Source of the DNA: Dehalococcoidia bacterium
GTDB taxonomy: Bacteria; Chloroflexota; Dehalococcoidia; JACPQF01
Reading direction: 5' to 3'
Length of the DNA stretch: 5,605 nt
Assembly (NCBI GenBank): GCA_030650265.1
Contig: JAUSEJ010000975.1
Location: 1-5,605 of the forward strand
Shown: positions 1-5,605 of the stretch, in pieces
Layout of the letters: each line of letters opens with the position of its first letter
Position numbering within the stretch: position 1 is the stretch's first letter
Notes under the pieces: model-generated
What the model was told of the DNA's origin: nothing
The model's input: only the letters and a program-made list of their open reading frames with translations
Database searches by the model: none
Translations under genes and position numbers: made by a program

Positions 1-102
1 GACGGAAGAGTACCATTTCATGAAGGCTTCGAACAGGTCACCGCGATGATCGCCCACCTTGGAAAAATGGGCGAGGTCCTTCGGGTCGTAGTAGGTGTCC
101 AA
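1..102 (-). CDS. Carboxymuconolactone decarboxylase / AhpD-like protein, 5' end only (runs off left edge)
   Basis: Only the first 34 codons are in the window, and the gene continues leftward beyond base 1. The start is TTG at 102-100, chosen because a strong GGAGG (115-111) sits 8 nt upstream and no ATG is available. The N-terminus reads roughly M-DTYYDPKDLAHFSKVGDHR, followed by an aromatic-rich helix ending FMKWYSSV. From memory this resembles the N-terminus of small CMD/AhpD-like peroxidase-family proteins, such as the 'YYDPKDL.KFGEIG' type found beside arsenosugar or radical-SAM genes. Those proteins carry a CxxC redox pair further on, in a part not visible here, so the activity (peroxide reduction versus decarboxylation) cannot be judged. 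The gene lies 16 bp downstream of a rhodanese-like remnant on the same strand and may share its transcript. Confidence is moderate because no catalytic residues are in view. Confidence 0.55.
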   Translation of the reverse strand, partial: MDTYYDPKDLAHFSKVGDHRGDLFEAFMKWYSSV

Positions 103-110
103 ATATTCTT

Positions 111-115
111 CCTCC
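111..115 (-). promoter_or_regulatory. Shine-Dalgarno that sets the TTG start of the CMD-like gene
   Basis: On the minus strand GGAGG at 115-111 is followed by an 8-nt spacer and TTG at 102-100. The site lies just past the stop codon (121-119) of the upstream rhodanese-like reading frame, so translational coupling or reinitiation is possible. Confidence 0.55.
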
Positions 116-118
116 AGC

Positions 119-298
119 TTATTTCTCCAGTTGTCCCTTCCAGGCAGCCATCCCACCTTTGACGTTCCAGACCAGGGCAATGATGGACATGGCAAGCCTG
201 CTGAATAATAGATCGCCCGCTTCTTCGCTCGAACGGTCATTCGCCGTCTTTTTTGTCATATACGATGAACGCCTTTCACGGACAAGATGCGGGAGGCC
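119..298 (-). pseudogene. Probable rhodanese-domain remnant, frame-disrupted
   Basis: A minus-strand frame open from 352 ends at a TAA at 121-119. Its last residues, NVKGGMAAWKG (codons within 166-134), match the hallmark C-terminal end of single-domain rhodaneses ('NVKGGMLAWK'). Before that, the same frame gives NDRSSEEAGDLLFSR, which resembles the helix after the rhodanese active-site loop ('.RS.EAA.LL'). Between GLPHLVRERR (298-269) and NDRSS, the piece KAFIVYDKKDGE lies in a different frame (275-240) and looks like the beta-strand preceding the active-site loop. The pieces together suggest two compensating frameshifts. The catalytic Cys of the usual CxxGxR loop is absent, and the domain is too short for a working sulfurtransferase. 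An alternative is a short unrelated protein with a chance match. The rhodanese family call is moderately supported; the frameshift reconstruction is inference. Confidence 0.4.
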
Positions 299-347
299 AA
301 CGCAAATATCAATGCTAACACCAGCCTCAATGCAACCATCATAGAAT

Positions 348-376
348 AGCATAGTGTTGCGCTTACGTACAGTAAA
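348..376 (-). promoter_or_regulatory. Weak candidate promoter for the leftward rhodanese-remnant/CMD transcript
   Basis: On the minus strand TTTACT (376-371) is separated by 17 nt from TATGCT (353-348). Each hexamer matches the sigma70 consensus at 4 of 6 positions. It is the best-spaced pair seen upstream of the leftward genes, but matches of this quality arise often by chance. Confidence 0.25.
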
Positions 377-396
377 CCTTCGCAGAACCTTCGCAA
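375..396. repeat. Tandem 11-bp direct repeat upstream of the glutaredoxin promoter
   Basis: AACCTTCGCA occurs at 375-384 and again at 386-395, giving a period of 11 bp, about one helical turn. It lies between two leftward and rightward transcription units, about 23 bp upstream of the extended -10 at 419-427. Two same-face half-sites at this distance would suit a transcription factor binding as a tandem dimer. The regulator is unknown. Confidence 0.5.
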
Positions 397-418
397 GTCT
401 CGCTTTATTTCGCTAGGA

Positions 419-427
419 TGATATAAT
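419..427 (+). promoter_or_regulatory. Extended -10 promoter for the glutaredoxin gene
   Basis: TGATATAAT gives a perfect TGn-TATAAT extended -10. The position 17 bp upstream (about 399-404) has no good -35 hexamer, which fits a promoter relying on the extended -10 and possibly on an activator at the 375-396 repeat. The expected transcript start is near 433-435, downstream of the ATG at 426. That argues against translation starting at 426 and for the GTG at 528. Confidence 0.5.
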
Positions 428-511
428 GATAATTAATCAACAGCCGATTTATGGCAGAGGGCAGCCGGCAGCCAACGACCACAAAGTAGTGCTGAATGCC
501 GCCATCTGCCT

Positions 512-519
512 GGAGGGGG
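512..519 (+). promoter_or_regulatory. Shine-Dalgarno supporting the GTG start of the glutaredoxin
   Basis: GGAGGGGG ends 8 nt before GTG 528-530 (core GGAGG 11 nt away). It is the strongest ribosome-binding sequence in front of the glutaredoxin domain and decides against the upstream ATG at 426. Confidence 0.5.
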
Positions 520-527
520 TCACGAGA

Positions 528-782
528 GTGGCAAGCAATTCTATCACCGTCTATGGTACCGCCTGGTGCGGTGACTGTCAACGAGCTAAGAGAGTTCTCG
601 ATGGCAAGGGAGTGAGTTATACATGGATTGACATCGGCGCCGATCCGGGAGCGGCAGCGGAGGTCATGCGGATGAATGGCGGCATGCGGTCGGTTCCGAC
701 CATCCTGTTCCCCGATGGCTCGGTGCTCGTGGAGCCGTCGGATTCACAACTCAGGGCGAAGATCGAGACTGTAGTCAAGTAA
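528..782 (+). CDS. Glutaredoxin-family / mycoredoxin-like thiol oxidoreductase
   Basis: This 84-residue protein fits a single thioredoxin-fold glutaredoxin domain. Visible features, numbered from the GTG start, are the first beta-strand SITVYG (5-10), the active site CGDC (14-17) after a Trp, the cis-Pro loop SVPT (55-58), and FPDGS before the last strand and helix. The pattern, including the NGG at 50-52 and VLVEPS, resembles actinobacterial mycoredoxin-1 and related NrdH-like proteins. In those proteins the N-terminal Cys attacks disulfides or thiol adducts. The low-molecular-weight thiol partner here is unknown. The GTG start is chosen because a GGAGGGGG run (512-519) precedes it and the fold starts at once. 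A start at ATG 426 would add 34 residues that look non-domain-like and overlap the promoter -10. The stress-protein gene lies 98 bp downstream on the same strand and may be co-transcribed. The protein is cytoplasmic. Confidence 0.85.
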   Translation: MASNSITVYGTAWCGDCQRAKRVLDGKGVSYTWIDIGADPGAAAEVMRMNGGMRSVPTILFPDGSVLVEPSDSQLRAKIETVVK

Positions 783-880
783 CTCTGACAATTTCGGTTG
801 TGAAGCGTTAGCTGTACCGGGTAGTTGGACTGGTTATCAGGCTGCAATGAGGTTAGCACAAATCAGGAGGGGGACGGACA

Positions 881-1348
881 ATGGCAAAGACTATGGTTAA
901 GCTTTTTCAAGATCCGGCGGCCGCCGCCAGGGCGATCACGGAACTGGTCTTCTCCGGCGCGAAATTGGCCGATATCGGTGTCGCCGTGAAATCGCCGGTC
1001 GCCTGTGATACTCTGTCCCGCGAGGCCGGGGTATCCTTCACCGCCCGGGTCGATGCCCCTACATCGGGAACGATTGCCTTATCGGGCCCCGCTGCCGGTG
1101 GCAACACGTTCGAGAGCCTGGCCGCCATCTGGGACGTGGCCAAAGAGGGGTTGTTCTACTACGAATCAGGCCTGCAGCGTGGTGGCGTTGTAGTCAGCGT
1201 TCAGGCCGACGAGGCGGGGGCGGCCTCAGCGAGGGCGATTCTCCGCAGCGCCGATTCCTTTCACGTCGCACCGACCGACCCGCCCACCAACGACGGGCCT
1301 TTCTACCTGAGTGAACGGGTCACCAGAATCGATCAGCGAGGGCGATAG
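881..1348 (+). CDS. General stress protein 17M / YflT-like domain protein
   Basis: The protein has 155 residues, is soluble, and has no signal peptide or membrane segment. It begins with a strand-helix-strand unit (MVKLFQDPAAAARAITELVFSG, then an IGVAVK strand at about 32-37). This resembles the start of the YflT/general-stress-protein 17M domain, where a residue run like 'v.vF.d...A..Ai..L...G' is usual. A Gly/Ala-rich middle (60-75) is followed by YESGLQRGGVVVSV (94-107), close to the 'YeeGvrrGG.lV.V' segment typical of these proteins, and then an Ala-rich helix and a disordered Pro-rich tail. No enzymatic activity is known for the family; members are linked to general stress or heat induction. 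ATG 881 is preceded by AGGAGG (865-870) at a 10-nt spacing, which supports the start. It follows the glutaredoxin on the same strand and converges on nadD. The family call is from remembered patterns and could be a related uncharacterised fold. Confidence 0.6.
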   Translation: MAKTMVKLFQDPAAAARAITELVFSGAKLADIGVAVKSPVACDTLSREAGVSFTARVDAPTSGTIALSGPAAGGNTFESLAAIWDVAKEGLFYYESGLQRGGVVVSVQADEAGAASARAILRSADSFHVAPTDPPTNDGPFYLSERVTRIDQRGR

Positions 1349-1390
1349 GCTTGTTTTCCCGAATGACATCCGGAAAGACTAGCACAGGCT

Positions 1391-3444
<2,054 letters not shown>

Positions 3445-3451
3445 TCAAACA

Positions 3452-4561
3452 GTGGTCGAATTGCCAGGAACGGCGGATGTGATTGTCATAGGCGGAGGCT
3501 GTACCGGCACATCAGTTGCCTATCATCTCGCCAAGTCCGGCGCAAAAGTCCTCTTGCTCGAGAAGAACTCCCTCGCTTCTGGCTCTACCGGCTACTCTGC
3601 CGGCCTCATAACGCAGCAATTTGGCACCGAGATGCATGTCCGGCTGGCCAGGGAAAGCATGAGCTTCTTCGAAGAACTCGCCGGGGAGAAGTCTCTTGGC
3701 CTGAAGTTTCACCAGAATGGCTATCTCCATCTCCTCTTCACGCCAGCGCAATTGGAATTGGCTCGCAGACAGGTGGCCCTCCAACGCAGCCTCGGCGTCG
3801 ATTCCCGAATATTATCCGCCACCGAAGTCCACCTGCTGATTAACTCCTTGAGAGTCGAAGATGTGGTTGGAGCGACATACTGCCCCCGGGACGGTTACAC
3901 GGATCCTCATCTTACAGTCAATATATTTGCCGATCTGGCAAGAGCACATGGAGCCACTATCGCGCAGTGGACCGAGGTAACCTCCGTCGAGGCGCCAAAC
4001 GGACGGGTGACGGGGGTGGTAACGGCGAGAGGAACCGTTTCGTCCCCAATAGTCGTGGATGCGGCGGGACCATGGGCGGCACTAGTCGCCGAAACGGTGG
4101 GAATCGATCTGCCCGTGCGGCCCTTCAAACGACAGCTCTGGTTCACCCGCCCCGGCGATCGGGTTCCGGATGGCGCTCCCGTCCTCTTCGACACCCAACA
4201 TGACTTCTACTTCCGCCGCGAAGGAGATGGACTGCTAATGTGCCTTGGCAATCCGACCGAGCCGAGCAACTTCGACACGGCACTCGATTGGAGTTTCGCG
4301 CCGCAGGTGGCCGAATACGCTACCTTCCGTTTTCCCCCTTTCGAGAAGTCGCAACTGATATCAGGCTGGGCAGCTCCCAGAGATATCACCCCCGACCACG
4401 AACCGGTTCTGGGCGAGATTCCCGGCATCGAGGGTTTTGTGGCAGCCGCTGGTCACAGCGGTCATGGTTTTATGCTGTCGCCCGCTATTGGTCGGGCCAT
4501 TGCCGAGCTAATCCTACACGGGCAAAGTTCAATTGATATCGACTCTCTGTCGCTCAGATGA
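3452..4561 (+). CDS. FAD-dependent oxidoreductase of the DAO (D-amino acid / sarcosine oxidase) family
   Basis: The protein has 369 residues, a typical length for single-chain DAO-family flavoenzymes, which oxidise secondary or primary amines such as sarcosine, glycine, dimethylglycine or proline. The N-terminal Rossmann unit is DVIVIGGGCTG (GxGxxG at 14-19) and ends in the ribose-binding Glu of LLLEK (E37). The FAD-contacting SGSTGYSAGLI (43-53) and VVDAAGPWA (201-209) follow. The C-terminal FAD loop is DITPDHEPVLGEIPG (311-325) with GHSGHGFMLSPAIGR (334-348), as in sarcosine oxidase beta-type and glycine oxidase-like enzymes. The Cys used for covalent FAD in monomeric sarcosine oxidase is not seen before 'TPD'. 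There are no membrane segments. The substrate cannot be told from the sequence. It starts at GTG 3452 with only a weak ribosome-binding site. No partner subunit genes (alpha, gamma, delta) adjoin it, so it probably works alone. Confidence 0.85.
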   Translation: MVELPGTADVIVIGGGCTGTSVAYHLAKSGAKVLLLEKNSLASGSTGYSAGLITQQFGTEMHVRLARESMSFFEELAGEKSLGLKFHQNGYLHLLFTPAQLELARRQVALQRSLGVDSRILSATEVHLLINSLRVEDVVGATYCPRDGYTDPHLTVNIFADLARAHGATIAQWTEVTSVEAPNGRVTGVVTARGTVSSPIVVDAAGPWAALVAETVGIDLPVRPFKRQLWFTRPGDRVPDGAPVLFDTQHDFYFRREGDGLLMCLGNPTEPSNFDTALDWSFAPQVAEYATFRFPPFEKSQLISGWAAPRDITPDHEPVLGEIPGIEGFVAAAGHSGHGFMLSPAIGRAIAELILHGQSSIDIDSLSLR

Positions 4562-4611
4562 TTCATAGGAAGATGTTTTTCGATAGCGGATTATAGACCG
4601 ACTGGGACTTA

Positions 4612-4625
4612 GGTGAGAAATCACC
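4612..4625 (+). terminator. Small hairpin after the oxidoreductase gene, weak terminator candidate
   Basis: GGTGA (4612-4616) and TCACC (4621-4625) form a perfect 5-bp stem closed by a GAAA tetraloop, 50 bp after the stop codon. A pyrimidine-rich but interrupted stretch follows (about 4629-4651). The stem is short for intrinsic termination, so confidence is low. Confidence 0.3.
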
Positions 4626-4680
4626 AAACTTAATTCATTCTCTTCTTAATTACAGAAGTAGACAGTAGTGTAGCTGTATA

Positions 4681-4689
4681 TGTGGATAA
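4681..4689 (-). promoter_or_regulatory. DnaA box (perfect, reverse orientation)
   Basis: TGTGGATAA on the plus strand is the exact complement of the consensus DnaA box TTATCCACA. It faces the boxes at 4838, 4858 and 4879 from about 150 bp away. Confidence 0.6.
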
Positions 4690-4753
4690 GGGCCTGGCGC
4701 CTGAGAAAAGAGGGGTCAAATAGTGTTGACGGCTGGCCTGATCGATGGGGAGA

Positions 4754-4766
4754 ACTTCTAAGAAGT
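4754..4766. repeat. 13-bp palindrome
   Basis: ACTTCT (4754-4759) and AGAAGT (4761-4766) are exact inverted copies around a single A. This is too tight for an RNA hairpin but suits a dimeric DNA-binding protein. It lies between the reverse DnaA box and the forward ones. Confidence 0.35.
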
Positions 4767-4837
4767 GAATAGCGCTTTAGTTATCGGCAAGGACGCACGG
4801 GCGACAACTAGAAATAATTTAGGGAAAAAGTGTTAAC

Positions 4838-4887
4838 ATATCCACAGTAATGGCAGTTTATCCACAGTAGCGCCCTCCTTATCCCCT
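4838..4887 (+). promoter_or_regulatory. Cluster of three forward DnaA-box-like 9-mers
   Basis: ATATCCACA (4838-4846, 8 of 9 match), TTATCCACA (4858-4866, perfect) and TTATCCCCT (4879-4887, 7 of 9) are spaced 20 and 21 bp apart, about two helical turns, on one face of the DNA. The first two sit in an exact 11-bp direct repeat, TATCCACAGTA (4839-4849 and 4859-4869). An AT-rich stretch (4806-4840) adjoins on the left. This arrangement fits cooperative DnaA binding at an origin, a DnaA-titrating site, or a DnaA-controlled promoter for the gene at 5004. Confidence 0.55.
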
Positions 4888-4916
4888 TATTTCTCGCCTT
4901 CACGTTTGCGTTAATA

Positions 4917-4946
4917 TTGACACCGTCGGAAAAGTTGTGCTATAGT
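4917..4946 (+). promoter_or_regulatory. Strong sigma70-type promoter of the secreted protein gene
   Basis: A perfect TTGACA (4917-4922), an 18-bp spacer and TATAGT (4941-4946, 5 of 6), plus an extended -10 TGC at 4938-4940. The expected start is near 4952-4954, about 50 nt before ATG 5004. The last DnaA-like box ends 29 bp upstream of the -35. Confidence 0.7.
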
Positions 4947-4953
4947 TAGCCTC

Positions 4954-4977
4954 AATTGTCGATGACTCCCGACAATT
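4954..4977 (+). repeat. 8-bp inverted repeat at the transcript start
   Basis: AATTGTCG (4954-4961) and CGACAATT (4970-4977) are perfect inverted copies with an 8-nt loop. The repeat lies directly after the -10, so it is either an operator blocking RNA polymerase or a stabilising 5'-end hairpin of the mRNA. It ends 14 bp before the ribosome-binding site. Confidence 0.55.
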
Positions 4978-5003
4978 CCTCCGAGATGAATGAGGATTTC
5001 TTG

Positions 5004-5605
5004 ATGAACGAGCCCCACGGCCTCTTACATGAATTGAAAGCCATATTGCCATTACTACCCATTATGCTGTTGGCGGCGATTGTCGTTGTGCTTCTCACCA
5101 ACAAAGGGGGAGTGTATGCCGAAATGTTTCTGGCCGACCTCGCGACGGCGACGCCGACAGTTACGAGTACTCCCACATCCACGGCAACGCAAACGCCGAC
5201 GCCAACCAAAACGAATACGGCTACGTCTACTGCGACTGTCACCGGCATCAGCACCGCCACCGCAACGCCGGTTCCCGCTGTTGTGTGGGGACAGGTGGTG
5301 TTCAATCCCTTTGCCGGCTGCGTACCTACGGGAGCCAGCCTGCCCCTTGATCGGGCTCAAGTCACAGTAACCGATGGTCGCGGGCCCATTTATGCCACGA
5401 CTCAGGCAACCGGTCTTTATACGGTGACCGGCGTGGTCCCAGGTAATGTAACCATCAGCGTTTCCAAGGACGGCTATATTGCGCCAGCCACGCTGGGGGC
5501 TTACGTGTTGCCAGGCGAAGTAAGGCAGCAGAACATGTGCCTGATTCTCGTGCCGTCGAGCACCCCCTCCCCGACGGAGACGCCGACTACGACGCCGACC
5601 TTCAG
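5004..5605 (+). CDS. Secreted/cell-surface protein with Thr/Pro-rich linkers and a carboxypeptidase-regulatory-like domain, 3' end missing
   Basis: The reading frame is open for 200 codons and runs off the right edge. ATG 5004 is preceded by GAGGA (4992-4996) at 7 nt; an in-frame ATG at 4986 has no such site. The N-terminus has a Lys followed by a hydrophobic segment (about 13-32), then VYA-E at 37-40, which could be a signal peptidase I site; otherwise it is a membrane anchor. Residues 48-91 form a linker of Thr, Pro, Ala and Ser ('TPT' type), likely extended and perhaps O-glycosylated. Residues about 93-182 (from VWGQVVF, with VTVTDGRG, TGLYTVTGVVPGNVTISVSKDGY) have the pattern of a carboxypeptidase-regulatory-like, transthyretin-type beta-sandwich. 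Cys106 and Cys179 may form a disulfide. A second TP-rich linker starts at 184, suggesting further domains. Such proteins are frequent in Chloroflexota envelopes. The function is unknown; it may be structural or adhesive. Confidence 0.8.
   Translation, partial: MNEPHGLLHELKAILPLLPIMLLAAIVVVLLTNKGGVYAEMFLADLATATPTVTSTPTSTATQTPTPTKTNTATSTATVTGISTATATPVPAVVWGQVVFNPFAGCVPTGASLPLDRAQVTVTDGRGPIYATTQATGLYTVTGVVPGNVTISVSKDGYIAPATLGAYVLPGEVRQQNMCLILVPSSTPSPTETPTTTPTF

Larger units (their letters stand above)
4562..5003. other. Long non-coding gap with DnaA boxes, palindromes and a promoter
   Basis: No convincing gene was seen on either strand in these 442 bp. The gap holds a small GNRA-type hairpin (4612-4625), a 13-bp palindrome (4754-4766), a DnaA-box cluster (4681-4887) beside an AT-rich stretch (4806-4840, about 77% A+T), and the promoter and inverted repeat of the next gene (4917-4977). 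These are listed separately. Confidence 0.7.

Noticed and set aside
159..344. 61-codon plus-strand frame
   Set aside because: It is antisense to the rhodanese-like region, with no ribosome-binding site or recognisable motif seen.
1352..1377. Inverted repeat TTTCC...GGAAA as a terminator for the stress-protein gene
   Set aside because: The stem is 5 bp with a mismatch and no T-tract follows on either strand.
3512..4428. Several antisense or shifted frames within the FAD oxidoreductase
   Set aside because: They are explained as shadows of a gene with intact FAD-binding motifs; compositions are Arg/Gly/Ser-biased and not protein-like.
4952..5370. Frames on both strands opposite the Thr/Pro-rich gene
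   Set aside because: Their Val/Ala-repeat or Arg-rich compositions arise from reading ACG/CCG-rich linker DNA in other frames.
5110..5605. Repetitive ACG/CCG DNA as a possible CRISPR or satellite array
   Set aside because: There are no fixed repeat and spacer units; the pattern is codon repetition of Thr/Pro linkers in an open frame.

Overview
The window looks like a stretch of a free-living bacterial chromosome of moderately high GC. The best phylum guess is Chloroflexota (Dehalococcoidia/Anaerolineae-like). The reasons are an Obg carrying the C-terminal OCT domain directly followed by nadD, a mycoredoxin-type glutaredoxin, a YflT/17M-like stress protein, and a secreted protein with Thr/Pro-rich 'TPT' linkers. 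This assignment is an inference from gene style and was not tested by a search. No tRNA, rRNA, CRISPR array or transposase was seen.

Layout, left to right. (1) At 1-102 on the minus strand is the 5' end of a carboxymuconolactone decarboxylase/AhpD-like gene, with a clear Shine-Dalgarno and a TTG start. Just upstream of it, at 119-298 on the minus strand, is what looks like a frame-disrupted rhodanese remnant. (2) At 353-425 is a divergent regulatory gap with a tandem 11-bp repeat and an extended -10 promoter. It is followed on the plus strand by a small glutaredoxin/mycoredoxin (528-782) and a general-stress-protein 17M-like protein (881-1348). (3) Converging with these is a leftward two-gene operon, obg (3273-1996) then nadD (2005-1391). 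The two genes overlap by 10 bp, and a hairpin lies over the nadD stop. (4) At 3274-3451 is a divergent promoter region with a perfect TATAAT on each strand. It drives obg leftward and a DAO-family FAD oxidoreductase (3452-4561) rightward. (5) At 4562-5003 is a 442-bp non-coding gap. It contains two perfect DnaA boxes (TTATCCACA), one 8/9 box and one 7/9 box, next to an AT-rich stretch. It ends in a strong sigma70-type promoter followed by an 8-bp inverted repeat. (6) From 5004 to the window end is a secreted or membrane-anchored protein with Thr/Pro-rich linkers and a carboxypeptidase-regulatory-like beta-sandwich domain. It runs off the right edge.

Functionally, obg (ribosome assembly GTPase) and nadD (NAD synthesis) form a housekeeping unit. 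The glutaredoxin, stress protein, CMD/AhpD-like protein and rhodanese remnant have a redox/stress flavour. The FAD oxidoreductase stands alone under its own promoter. The most unusual element is the DnaA-box cluster in the 442-bp gap, which could be a replication-related locus or a DnaA-controlled promoter.
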